A stretch of DNA of 64,000 nt, taken from positions 124,001-188,000 of the forward strand of contig CAWEBE010000080.1 in NCBI GenBank assembly GCA_963806735.1. The letters run 5' to 3'. Below are positions 44,621-53,649 of this stretch, in pieces (position 1 is the first letter of the stretch; every line of letters begins with the position of its first letter). The notes below the pieces were generated by a model that ran no database searches, had not been told where the DNA came from, and worked only from the letters and a program-made list of their open reading frames with translations. The position numbers were made by a program, and so were the translations under genes. The DNA comes from CADEFX01 sp963806735. GTDB taxonomy: Bacteria > Pseudomonadota > Alphaproteobacteria > Rhizobiales > Hyphomicrobiaceae.

Positions 44621-45958
44621 ATGCTCATGAAACGGTTGGTTAGCCTTGCCTGGGGCGTCCGGGCGGGTCAAGCCCCCTTGCGCGGCGTGCAACCTGTCCG
44701 GCGACAACCGCCAGGATTGCTCATGCGCTTGCGCCACGTGCGCCGTGCTCAGGCTGGCTTACGTCGCCCCGATGCGCGATCCCATGAGTACGGTTTTCTT
44801 GTTGGCGTCCTGATCGACACGGCAACGCTGCGGCGCGCGGAATTCTTTGCGCGGCGCTGGCAGGTCTCCGTACACGAGGTGCTCATCGCCCAAGGGTGGG
44901 TTTCCGAGCCGGACTATGTTGACGCCTTGGCCGACTACCTGAAAATGACCACCGTCGCAGGCAAGACGCTCAGGGCAGCATTTCCGTCTGCTGCATCTCC
45001 CCCATGGCCCAAGGTCGTCAGCGCCACGCTTGAAGGACAGGCCGTTGTCGCCATCGAGGCGAGGAGCTTCTCACCGGGCGAGCTAACCGCAATTGCGGCG
45101 TCGGCGCATACGCCGCGTGCGCGCTTCGTCCTGGCCAGCCGGCAGGACATCGCCGGGGCCGCGGAGAGCCAATATGCCCCGGTGCTGATCGACAAGGCGG
45201 TCAACGGGCTCTGGAGGGACACGGCCGAGCTTTCAGCGCGGACGCCGCATAAGCTCTGGCAACCCCTGCTGGCTGCTGCATTATCAGGGTTGGCGATCGG
45301 CAGCGTTCTGGTAGCGCCCGAGCTGGCCGCTGGTGCGCTTGCGGCTATCCTTGCGGTGCCGTTCCTATGCGTCGTCCTGCTGCGTGCGGCCGCCGTGATC
45401 GAAATTCTGCGGCGCACGTTCGCACCGCGTCGCGTGCCATCTAGGTCTGACAACGACGAGGCGCGGCTGCCTGTCTACAGCATCCTGATCCCACTGCATC
45501 GTGAATCCGAGATCCTGGCGGACTTGGTGCATGGGCTGGCCATGCTCGACTACCCCGCGGCCAAGCTACAGATTCTGCTCGTCCTGGAGAGCGACGATGC
45601 CGATACGAGGCGCGCGGCAGCGGCACTCGACCTGCCGGGAAACTTCGAGATCGTCGTTGTGCCGGATCGCGGGCCACGCACCAAGCCCAAGGCGCTCAAC
45701 TACGCTCTCGGCTTCGTTCGCGGCGAGTTTGTCGCTGTCTATGATGCCGAGGACATACCCGAGCCCGATCAGTTGCGGCGCGCGCTGGCGATCTTTCGCC
45801 GCTCCGGGCTCAACCTTGCGTGCATCCAGGTCCGGCTCAACATCTACAATCCGGATGCGAGCTGGCTCACGCGCGGTCTTATGGCGCAAACGCCAGAAGT
45901 TTGCGCCATAAGACCGCGCTTTTACGACGGTCTCCGATTAGCAGGCGCCCCAGAGTGA
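44621..45958 (+). pseudogene. GT2 glycosyltransferase with GspE-N-like domain, truncated
   Basis: The reading gives 445 residues. Residues about 55-120 resemble the GspII_E N-terminal module (AEFFARRWQVSVHEVLIAQG, DYVDALADYL). Two hydrophobic segments and a GT2 core follow (VYSILIPLHRESEILADLVH, DRGPRTKPKALNYAL, VYDAEDIPEP). This order is seen in NfrB-type proteins and their alphaproteobacterial relatives. The frame breaks at WLTRGLMAQTP, where a perfect fold-back sequence begins; the acceptor half, QxxRW and C-terminal membrane segments are missing. It is divergent from the binding-protein gene. Confidence 0.75.
45871..45919. repeat. Perfect 21-bp inverted repeat at the break of the glycosyltransferase gene
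   Basis: gcgcggtcttatggcgcaaac (21 bases, 45871-45891) is followed by a 7-base spacer and then its exact reverse complement (45899-45919), then tttt. The left arm is glycosyltransferase coding sequence, so the right arm is an inverted copy of it. It might act as a terminator now. Confidence 0.85.
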
Positions 45959-46121
45959 CACTGGGCTGCAGGTCGTTCGCAAATGCAGCAAACTGAGAGA
46001 GGTGCTTACTGCGTGATGGCTGTTATGGGGTCATCTTCTCCCGTCGTGCTCGTTGGTTCAGCACGTCTGGTTTACCTCCAAAAACGGAAATACGGGCGAG
46101 CTGTGCACGACGGAGAAAAAG

Positions 46122-46261
46122 TGCCAAATCCAGACGTGAGAGGTTATCACCTTCGCACTTTCGACGATGTCAGCGCATGGGCCAGCACAATCGGCTGGTT
46201 TGGCCGCCCGTCGAGGTGGATCGCGTGCCCCTCGTAGAGGCAGCCAGCGGCAGAGCCGCTC
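46122..46261. repeat. 140-bp direct repeat R2 (first copy)
   Basis: Identical over 140 bases to 63861-64000 (which may continue past the window). Here it starts at tgccaaatccagacgtgaga; in the second copy an IS element adjoins the same tgcc. No intact gene is recognised in the gap 45959-46401. Confidence 0.85.
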
Positions 46262-46401
46262 CTCATTGCATCGTTGGCAAGAGGGCACCGCGGGGTGGTT
46301 GCCGGAGGTCACCGATGCGGATGGCACCCACGCACTTGCCTTGCCGTGCCAGTCACGTCCATGGACCGCGGATGGACGGGATAAAGGCCTATCAATTCGC
46401 T

Positions 46402-47766
46402 TCAGCTGGAAGGCGCGATCGTCCTGTCACCCCCAAACAAATCGCGTGGGTCATACAGCTTCTTCAGAACGGCGAGGCGCCCGTAATGAGTGGGTTGGAA
46501 GACGGTCGCCACGCGCGCCTTGCCGCTCCCGTCCACCGGGGTGTGCTCGGGGAGGAGAAATGTTAGCGCGTTCGTGCCTGTCCGATCATGCGCCAAAACT
46601 TCGTCGAGCCTTTGCCCCATTTCCAGTGCCGCCTGTTCTTTTGGTGCGTCCGGGGTCACTGACATGCCGAAGAACAGGAAAGGTGCATGCCAGTAGCCCA
46701 GTCCTTCGTGCCCCGCCGCTGCTCGCGCAACGCCTCCGCCGGGCCCATTGCGCAACTCCATTGCCAGGAAGGGTGAGCCAGGCGGCAGCGCTTGCGGCAA
46801 CCCATCGATGATCTGGTCGGAAATCTCGCGCAGTGACTCGGAATATCCAATGCGCGGCAGGTGCAGCGGCAAATCCATCGTCACATCGCCGATCTCTCGA
46901 TAAGGCATGGTGCGGATGGTATCGAGGATGCTGCCGGCAATCTTGCGCAATGGCGCAATCGCCCGCTCCGCGTCCCCTTCCGAACCTGGATGGCACATCC
47001 GGAACGCGACAACCGGCACGCCTTTAACCGGCCCCGGCACCGGGGCTATGGCCGGATACTGAATGAAGGCAACTGCCGAGCCCATCTCCGGCGGAGAGGT
47101 CGCAACCCAGTCGCGATAAACCATCAGTAGGTCGCGCGCCCTGGCGATCGGCCAATAGATTGCTCCTGCATAGACCATCGGTTGCGCAACGAGCCGCAGG
47201 CGCAACGTCGTGACCACGCCGAAATTGCCGCCGCCGCCTTTGAGGGCCCACAGCAGGTCGGGCTCGGCATCGGCACTGACCCATCGACGGTTGCCATCAA
47301 CCGTCACCACTTCCGCCGCTTCGATCGTATCGGAGCAAAGGCCGTAGCGACGTGCCAGCCAACCGTTTCCGCCTCCGAGCGCGTAGCCGACGACGCCTAC
47401 GGGCGTGGCCGAGCCCGCCAAGCCGGCAAGGCCGTGTCCCTGCGTTGCGTCGAGCAACTCCTGCCATCGAACGCCGGCGCCGATTTCGGCTATCTGGCGG
47501 GCAGGATCGATGCGCACGCCACCAATCCCCGACGTGTCGATGAGCATGCCGCCATGCGCGGCTGCGAGGACGCCATGCCCGGTCGCCTGCACGCGGATCG
47601 GCAATCCGCGCCCCGCCGCGAACCGAACCGCGTCTTGCACATCTTCCGGCGATCGGGCGGCTACGGCAAAATCTGGCCGATGCACGACCCGCGTGTTCCA
47701 TCCGGAGCACAGCCGCGCGTACGTTTCATCGCCACGGCGAAGCAGGTTTCCTTCCAATGCTGTCAT
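46402..47766 (-). CDS. FAD-linked oxidase with berberine-bridge-type C-terminus
   Basis: A 454-residue oxidoreductase of the FAD_binding_4/BBE class. FAD-fold residues are PIRVQATGHGVLAAAHGGML, VGVVGYALGGGNGWLARRYG and LLWALKGGGGNFGVVT. The C-terminal YGRLAVLKKLYDPRDLF is the BBE segment. Such enzymes oxidise sugars, alkaloids or other alcohols with O2. The ATG at 47766 follows gggag. No operon partner is evident. Confidence 0.88.
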   Translation of the reverse strand: MTALEGNLLRRGDETYARLCSGWNTRVVHRPDFAVAARSPEDVQDAVRFAAGRGLPIRVQATGHGVLAAAHGGMLIDTSGIGGVRIDPARQIAEIGAGVRWQELLDATQGHGLAGLAGSATPVGVVGYALGGGNGWLARRYGLCSDTIEAAEVVTVDGNRRWVSADAEPDLLWALKGGGGNFGVVTTLRLRLVAQPMVYAGAIYWPIARARDLLMVYRDWVATSPPEMGSAVAFIQYPAIAPVPGPVKGVPVVAFRMCHPGSEGDAERAIAPLRKIAGSILDTIRTMPYREIGDVTMDLPLHLPRIGYSESLREISDQIIDGLPQALPPGSPFLAMELRNGPGGGVARAAAGHEGLGYWHAPFLFFGMSVTPDAPKEQAALEMGQRLDEVLAHDRTGTNALTFLLPEHTPVDGSGKARVATVFQPTHYGRLAVLKKLYDPRDLFGGDRTIAPSS

Positions 47767-48072
47767 GGCTTGCTCCCATCGATGCTCAATCAATGACCGA
47801 TGCAATGCGAGTAGGTGCGGTGAAGCACCGTGAGGTCGAGTTTGGCGCCGGCACAAGCGCCGTAAATTCACTATGTGGTATACATCGGTGTACGGGAGTA
47901 AGGCGCAAGGGGTAGCTTCCACCAGTGCCGGAATATGCTTGCGCCGGTTCGGGCGGGGCGCTTCCGCCTCTTGTGGTCTTCAAAAATCTCGAGCCAGTAG
48001 GGGGATGTCGATCCGCCATGCACGGTTCGACGCACCGTATATCCCCAGCGGCGGATCAGGTCATCACTAGCG
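47767..48072. other. 306-base gap, nothing recognised
   Basis: Short frames occur on both strands but none has a start signal or family features. The first bases carry the ribosome site of the FAD oxidase gene. Confidence 0.4.
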
Positions 48073-48396
48073 CTAAAGTATCGGTGACAGGTCGCGCAGG
48101 ATGCGATCCTTGTGTCGCGCCCTGACTTCCCCCAGTCGATGGGCGCAGGCCGTGAATTCAGGCATGCCGGTCTGCTTGCCGAACTCTTGGCAAAACGCGC
48201 GGTCCTCCTCGGCAATCTGCTGCGCGATTTCAAGATCAAGAGCCGCTCGTATTTGCGGGCCTGTCACCATTGCGTGGATGGCAAGGGCTGCCAGAGCTGC
48301 CACATATGCGATGAGTAACGCTTTCGAGATGAAAGCTCGTGTTGGACTGGTCGGATCGAGATCGGGGAAAGCTTGCAGGGGTGAATTAGGAGCCAT
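48073..48396 (-). CDS. Small membrane-anchored protein
   Basis: A 107-residue protein with one hydrophobic segment near residues 25-45 (KALLIAYVAALAALAIHAMV) and a charged, Cys-containing helical tail (DRAFCQEFGKQTGMPEFTAC). It starts 48 bases after the TPR gene on the same strand and may share its transcript. No family recognised. Confidence 0.6.
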   Translation of the reverse strand: MAPNSPLQAFPDLDPTSPTRAFISKALLIAYVAALAALAIHAMVTGPQIRAALDLEIAQQIAEEDRAFCQEFGKQTGMPEFTACAHRLGEVRARHKDRILRDLSPIL

Positions 48397-48444
48397 GCAC
48401 TATTCCTTTCAATATTCTGGTGATCCATCTCCACAGCCGGAGCC

Positions 48445-49260
48445 CTATTTGTTCGTCCGCAAGCGTAGGACCGCTGCAATGAGGCTCGGATCTGAAGGTT
48501 GCAGGTCGGACGCGTGGCGGTAGTCGGCCAATGCTTGAGTTGGTCGGCCAGCAAGCTCGTGGGCCTGAGCTCTGCCGACAAACGCTTCGCTGAGTTCGGG
48601 CCGCAGGGTGATGGCTAAGGAAAAGTCGGTTATCGCTTCTTCCAACTGACCAAGTTGGATGTGGGTCTTGGCCCGATTGTTGAGCGCGACCCAATAGTCG
48701 GAATCGAGCGAGATGGACTGCGTGAAATCGGCGAGTGCTCGGGCCAACTCTCCCTTGCGCCGCCAAGCCACGCCGCGATTGTTGTGCGCCACGACACTGT
48801 CCGGTTCGAGGGAAATGGCGGCAGAGAAATCGACGATCGCATCGTCCAGTTGGCCACTTTCCATTCGCCCTAGGCCTCGGTTGATGTTGGCCTGCACGAG
48901 ACCGGGGTCGAGTTCGATGGCGCGATCGAAGTCCGCAAGGGCAAGGGCATGCCTGCCGGCGGCCAGATGGGTTGAGCCGCGGTTGTAGTAGGCGTGCGCG
49001 TATCGGTGGTCGAGCGCGATTGCGCTGCTGTAGTCGGCCAGCGCTTGGTCGACTTGACCCAGCGCTTCATAGGCGTTGCCGCGGTTGTTGAACGCCATGG
49101 CCGACTCCCGATCGGTGGGCCAGCCATCCTCGGTAATGCGCGTGCAGCCCTCGATGACGCGCTGCAGATCCAACCGTTGGGTGCAGTCGTCTAGAACGTC
49201 GGCTCGCACAGCGGAAGCGAGTGCCAAAAGGCCCAGAAGCAACCAGACCCGGACGTACAT
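48445..49260 (-). CDS. Secreted tetratricopeptide-repeat protein
   Basis: A 271-residue protein with a signal peptide (LLLGLLALASAVRA) followed by about six TPR units with the usual pattern (for example AFNNRGNAYEALGQVDQALA, AHNNRGVAWRRKGELARALA). TPRs make protein-protein contact surfaces, here in the periplasm or at the outer membrane. ggag precedes the ATG. A TPR-like remnant lies upstream at 49653. Confidence 0.85.
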   Translation of the reverse strand: MYVRVWLLLGLLALASAVRADVLDDCTQRLDLQRVIEGCTRITEDGWPTDRESAMAFNNRGNAYEALGQVDQALADYSSAIALDHRYAHAYYNRGSTHLAAGRHALALADFDRAIELDPGLVQANINRGLGRMESGQLDDAIVDFSAAISLEPDSVVAHNNRGVAWRRKGELARALADFTQSISLDSDYWVALNNRAKTHIQLGQLEEAITDFSLAITLRPELSEAFVGRAQAHELAGRPTQALADYRHASDLQPSDPSLIAAVLRLRTNK

Positions 49261-49652
49261 GTTCAGCTCCAGAAAGGTCAACTGCACGCCGCCTTCCCGC
49301 CGCGACCGACATCGGATCGGCCGCCCAGTCACATGTGGCGGCGTCGCCACGGGAGTGTCGTGACCAAGGGACTGTCGTGACCTTGCGTCAAGCGGCCGTT
49401 ATCGGGGTGTCAATGTGTGCCTGAGCCGCCGGTCCTGTCATGAACGTGCACCGAAAGTTTGCCGATTTTTCCCCGACGTCAGCGGATGATCGTTCAGTTT
49501 TGGAACGGCCAACCGCACTGCGAGGCGCCGGCGCGCTGGCCGACGACCGCAAGCAGCATGGCTCGCGATAAAGCTGATCGATGTTTCAGTAAGGGCAAGC
49601 CAGCGGGACAGGCGCGGGCAGTCTTGCTAGAGGCCCTGGACCGGTCGGCGCA
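49261..49652. other. 392-base gap, nothing recognised
   Basis: Frames on both strands lack family features. The TPR gene must be transcribed from here. ccgacgtcagcg at about 49477-49488 resembles a piece of repeat R1. Confidence 0.4.
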
Positions 49653-50010
49653 TCACCGGATGACAGCTTGGCTATTGAGGGCTAACTCCAGACCCTGCCG
49701 CAGCCTGCTCGCCACGTTCTTGCCGTCGGCACCCCTTTTGAGCTTGCGCAGGCGCTGCTCATCCGAAAGCAACGGCGTGCTGCGCCGCAACGCCAGCACG
49801 TGGCGATCAGCGTCTACCCATTCCCCGTGTAAGGCGTGCAGCGACGCCAAACCGGCTCGCACATGCGGACTGTCCGGCAATGCTCCAAGCGCAGCTTGGA
49901 AGGACGCGCGAGCCTCTTCATCGCGACATCAATCCCAGCCTCCAAGCGTAGAGCCGCGAGGTCTCATATGGGTCACGAGCACGGATCGAGCTAAGGCAAG
50001 TAGTCGGCTC
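49653..50010 (-). pseudogene. C-terminal remnant of a TPR-like protein with a frameshift
   Basis: On the minus strand DPYETSRLYAWRLGLMSR is followed by a stop, and the next frame continues DEEARASFQAALGALPDSP, then HVRAGLASLHALHGEWVDAD and a helical tail ending LNSQAVIR. The pieces fit together as one TPR-like C-terminus if a base near 49920 is removed. No N-terminal part or start was found upstream, so it is a decayed gene. Confidence 0.5.
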
Positions 50011-50197
50011 TAACCCCGATAGCTGCCGGAATGGCGCAGCGTCGCGAACGGGGAATTGTGCCAACGCCGGACATGCGGAAGGAGCCGAACGGGACGATCG
50101 CGAGCGGATGTCTGTCAATTCGCTGTCCAAGATCCTAACGGCTACCTCATTCGCCTTTCGCAGAGCATCGGCAATCGACCTGTACTGCGCTGAAGTC

Positions 50198-50674
50198 TCA
50201 AGAGCCGCGCCGCGCCGCCTCGATCGCGCCGATGTCGATCTTCTTCATGCCCATCATCGCATCAAACGCGCGCTTGGCTTCCTCGCCGCCGGCCGCCATC
50301 GCCTCGGTCAGCACGCGCGGCGTGATTTGCCAGGAAACGCCCCATTTGTCTTTGCACCAGCCGCACGCGCTCTCCTGACCGCCATTGCCGACGATGGCGT
50401 TCCAGTAGCGGTCGGTCTCTTGCTGATCATCGGTGGCGATCTGGAACGAGAAGGCTTCGTTATGTTTGAACGCGGGACCGCCGTTGAGGCCGATACACGG
50501 GATGCCGGCAATTGTGAATTCTACCGTGAGCACATCGCCCGCCTTGCCGGACGGGTAGTCGCTAGGTGCGCGGTGGACGGCACCCACCGCACTGTCGGGA
50601 AAGGTCGCGGCGTAGAAGCGGGCAGCAGCCTCGGCGTCCTTGTCGTACCACAGGCAGATCGTATTCTTGGCCAT
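50198..50674 (-). CDS. VOC-superfamily protein, PhnB/3-demethylubiquinone-like
   Basis: A 158-residue VOC fold protein: NTICLWYDKDAEAAARFYA, CIGLNGGPAFKHNEAFSFQI and CGWCKDKWGVSWQITP. Proteins of this type were once named after PhnB or ubiquinone methyltransferase but their reaction is unknown. It is last of a three-gene operon with a DUF899 gene and another VOC gene. aagga precedes the ATG. Confidence 0.85.
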   Translation of the reverse strand: MAKNTICLWYDKDAEAAARFYAATFPDSAVGAVHRAPSDYPSGKAGDVLTVEFTIAGIPCIGLNGGPAFKHNEAFSFQIATDDQQETDRYWNAIVGNGGQESACGWCKDKWGVSWQITPRVLTEAMAAGGEEAKRAFDAMMGMKKIDIGAIEAARRGS

Positions 50675-50700
50675 GACTTGTCCTTCGCTTCCGTTTGCAT

Positions 50701-51477
50701 TCATTTGCCGGACCGCGACGTGTAGTCGAGCTTGGGTTGGAAGTCGCCTCGCCCTTCAGGCGCAAGGTCAAACATGTTCCAGAGCGGGTCGAGCAGATCG
50801 TTGTGACGGTACTCCTGCCCGGGCTCGGGCGGCACGTAGAGCAGCTCGCAGCCCCAGAAGTGGCGGATCCCATCATCTCCACGGCGGAACACATTCAGGA
50901 TCGGCATGTCCCACTCTTCGCCATCTTTGAACTCCTGTTGCTTCCGTACGCCACGGGCGAGGCCTGTCGAGTCACCGAAGTAGTCGCGGTCGTAGGCGTT
51001 GCCCGCCGTGGACAAAAGTTGCAGCCAGCGCCAGCCGCGCTCCTTGGCGAAGGACAGGATGCGCGGCAGCGGCGACTTAGCGACGATGGCAAGGTTGATA
51101 CGCTGGTCGATGTGCCGCGCGGCACCGTCGAGACCGTCGAGGAAGTGCGTGCAGCCCGGACACGGCCGCTCCCTCTCCGGTCCGAACATGAAACTGTAGA
51201 TCGCAAGCGTATCCTTGCCGGGTGCAAACAGCTCCGACAACCTCACGCGTGTCGCCTTGCCGCCTGCGCCAGGCACCTCGAAAACATAGTCCTCGGGGAT
51301 TGCGCCGCCCGGCGGCAATGCCCGACGCTGGGCCGCCACCCGCTCGACCTGGCGGCGCAGCTCCATCTCTTGCTCAAGCAGGGCATTGCGCGCCCGGCGA
51401 TACTGAGGACTCTCATTGGGAAAGTGAACGTGCTGAAGTTTTTGCGCAGCGCATTTCGCGAGTGCAATCTTGTCCAT
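50701..51477 (-). CDS. DUF899-family thioredoxin-like protein
   Basis: A 258-residue protein of DUF899. A thioredoxin-like core holds FMFGPERERPCPGCTHFLDG, with the CxxC in the redox position, and FGDSTGLARGVRKQQEF and RHNDLLDPLWNMFDLAPEGR are typical of the family. Function is unknown; a thiol-disulfide or peroxidase role is plausible. It lies between two VOC genes on one transcript (26- and 34-base gaps). Confidence 0.88.
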   Translation of the reverse strand: MDKIALAKCAAQKLQHVHFPNESPQYRRARNALLEQEMELRRQVERVAAQRRALPPGGAIPEDYVFEVPGAGGKATRVRLSELFAPGKDTLAIYSFMFGPERERPCPGCTHFLDGLDGAARHIDQRINLAIVAKSPLPRILSFAKERGWRWLQLLSTAGNAYDRDYFGDSTGLARGVRKQQEFKDGEEWDMPILNVFRRGDDGIRHFWGCELLYVPPEPGQEYRHNDLLDPLWNMFDLAPEGRGDFQPKLDYTSRSGK

Positions 51478-51511
51478 CTCCTCGCTATTCTTGTGCTCGC
51501 CTTCGTTGCAG

Positions 51512-51874
51512 TTAGCCTTTCTTTGGCTCCCACAGGCCCAGCATCGCCCCGGTCGGATCGGTGATGATGCTGAACCAGCCGCCTCCCTTGACCTCGACCT
51601 GATGCTTGATGACGGTCGCGCCGAGAGACTTGGCTTTGGCGGTGGCGGTCTTGAGGTCATCGACGTTCACATAGGCAACCCACATTGAACCCGCGTTCGG
51701 CATGGGGTTCTTCATGAGGCCGCCGCCGGTGCCTTGACCGACCTTGATCATGGTGTAGGTCATCTCCCCCATATCCATGTCCTCAAGTTTCCAGTCGAAC
51801 AATTTGCCGTAGAACGCTTTGGCCTTGCCGACATCGGTCGACATCAATTCCACGTGGACGAACGGATTCCCCAT
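51512..51874 (-). CDS. VOC/glyoxalase-like protein
   Basis: A 120-residue VOC domain protein: NPFVHVELMSTDVGKAKAFY, FDWKLEDMDMGEMTYTMI and a C-terminal FSIITDPTGAMLGLWEP. Metal-ligand His near residue 7 and Glu near the end suggest a metal-dependent enzyme or a binding protein. It is first in the VOC-DUF899-VOC operon; ggagg precedes the ATG. Confidence 0.88.
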   Translation of the reverse strand: MGNPFVHVELMSTDVGKAKAFYGKLFDWKLEDMDMGEMTYTMIKVGQGTGGGLMKNPMPNAGSMWVAYVNVDDLKTATAKAKSLGATVIKHQVEVKGGGWFSIITDPTGAMLGLWEPKKG

Positions 51875-52269
51875 GAAGCAGACCTCCTGTTGGCATGAGA
51901 TTGCGGGGCTGACCGCATAACAGCGCGTGCGATTTGCGGTTCCGCCCAAGCACAAGGAGTTGAGGATCCTTCGCCCGTACCAGTTAACTGCGTGAGTCTC
52001 GGCAGAAGGCCAATCTCCTCACCTTCACCAGTCGCGAGCCAGTCAGTGGGGCGGCCTGCGGCATCCCAAGCCATGTAGACTTGGTTCGCAGGACACGATA
52101 GCAGGCGTCCAGATGACCATGTCGCAGAGAGCAGATCCCGCATAACTGGGCGTCTTCGACAGAAACTTTTTTGCGGCGTTGGCAAATGCCAACGGTCCCG
52201 CCAGTGGTTTGGCGCATGCTTCCGTGCATCGAAGTGGAGGAAGCATTGTCCAGCACAGCAGGAGCCGCC
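51875..52269. other. 395-base gap, nothing recognised
   Basis: Should contain the promoter of the VOC-DUF899 operon and that of the small plus-strand gene. No family-like frames seen. Confidence 0.4.
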
Positions 52270-52509
52270 ATGACTACGAATGCCGTTCCGACTCACGCTG
52301 ACGCGTTCACGCGTTTCGTACCCATGAAGACGATAGTTGCTGCCAGCATTGTAACAGCCGTTGTCGGCGGGGTTTTGCTCGCCAACTCGTCATTTTCGAT
52401 TTCGGTCCCCAGGGCCGCTGTCCTCGCCGGCGCGGCGACGGTTAGTCCATTTGCAATGATGATGAATGCCCCGCTTAGCCTCCCGATGCAGCAATACGAC
52501 AGCTACTGA
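52270..52509 (+). CDS. Small single-pass membrane protein with C-terminal YDSY
   Basis: A 79-residue protein: a polar N-terminus, one hydrophobic segment (IVAASIVTAVVGGVLLA) and a short tail SPFAMMMNAPLSLPMQQYDSY-like, ending in Tyr. The last residues (LPMQQYDSY) resemble those of the convergent gene at 52644 (LPDERFDAY). ggag precedes the ATG. The two may belong to one family of small exported peptides; function unknown. Confidence 0.55.
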   Translation: MTTNAVPTHADAFTRFVPMKTIVAASIVTAVVGGVLLANSSFSISVPRAAVLAGAATVSPFAMMMNAPLSLPMQQYDSY

Positions 52510-52584
52510 CTGTATCGGCAAAATCTGCACGCTGCCGATGCCGCAGAGTGAGCTCAAGTAGGACACCCGCGCAAAACTGGGCAC

Positions 52585-52743
52585 GGGCTTCTGGCTCCGG
52601 CCACGCTCAACAAATGCGATCGCCCGCGTCGCCCTAGAAAACTTTAATAGGCGTCAAATCTCTCATCAGGCAGATTTCGCGCGTTCTTCGTCATTTGCAT
52701 GATGTCTATCGAGGCCGTCGCATGGGCGACAGAGTTGCTGTTG
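52585..52743 (-). repeat. 159-bp inverted duplication (first copy)
   Basis: Its reverse complement recurs at 58408-58566 with only a few mismatches. It includes the end of the small gene at 52644 and about 60 bases beyond the stop. Confidence 0.85.
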
Positions 52744-52829
52744 GCGGGGCCATAGACGGCATTCATGGAGAGGATTGTAAGTGTAGCTGTCGCTAACGCT
52801 GTCAGCGAGATGATCAACGCTTGTCGCAT
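52644..52829 (-). CDS. Small secreted or membrane peptide with C-terminal FDAY
   Basis: A 61-residue protein with a hydrophobic leader (ALIISLTALATATLTILSMN) and a tail SIDIMQMTKNARNLPDERF followed by DAY. caggaga is well placed before the ATG. A nearly identical copy of the 3' part of this gene is at 58408-58506, so the element has been duplicated. Function unknown. Confidence 0.6.
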   Translation of the reverse strand: MRQALIISLTALATATLTILSMNAVYGPANSNSVAHATASIDIMQMTKNARNLPDERFDAY

Positions 52830-53649
52830 CTGGCTCTCCTGCGATTTAACAGGGTCGAGGCTTTGGCCAGACATCTGGTCGCGGCGAGACACAATTGAGC
52901 CGGCTGCGTCATCCGATCGTTTACCGTTGAGGAGACCCACAATCACGAATGTGGGTTGTTCCGCAGCGGTCCCGGCCTGTATCAACGATTAGAGATATCT
53001 GCCCCATGCCCCTCCTTCCCCGGAATGCGCGACGCGCACTTTGACCGCGCCCATCAGACCAGGATGGAAGGCAAGAGCAATCCGGCTAAACCCTCGATAT
53101 CACCAGCGGTCAACTCCCACCGCCAAGCGTGGGCTGCACCACGGCTCGCCCAGCGCGGATTGCCGAACGGCGACAAGGCGTCGAGCCCGTGCTGGCACTG
53201 TTGTAAGATGCGGCTAGCGTCTCGCGCCGCCCAGCGCATTGGGGATTGCCGCTGTGCCCGCTACACCTAAGGCAGGCCCTTTCTCGTTCGTAGGCATTAT
53301 TAGCGCGCGGGGTGGTGGTGTATCGGGTGTTGTCTGTAGATTGCGGTCCCGCAACCCTAAGCGGCCTTGGATGTAGCTCTCGCGCAAATGCTGCGTCGCA
53401 ATTCAGGCTGGCACGAGGCAATTTGTGCCAATTCCAGCCGTTGCACACATGGACTTACTCGACGACGGCTGGAGCGAGCAGCGTCCTCGGCGGCATGGTC
53501 GGCCCAAGCGACTTGGCGGTCTTGCAACACGGGACATTTATCGCAGCGCTAACAACCGACACGGTGTTCATGGACACACTGCCACCGAATTCCCAACCTA
53601 GCGCTGGAGCGCTGAGGCGGCTTTCTATGTAGTGTTTGGAGTACGAGCC
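52830..53649. other. 820-base gap, nothing convincing
   Basis: Several 60-110-codon frames exist on both strands but none has a plausible start plus family features. Low coding density and mixed base composition fit decayed sequence. Confidence 0.45.

Noticed and set aside
45871..45919. Integron attC site
   Set aside because: GTT and AAC triplets are present but at the inner ends of the hairpin instead of the outer ends, and no integron cassette order is seen.
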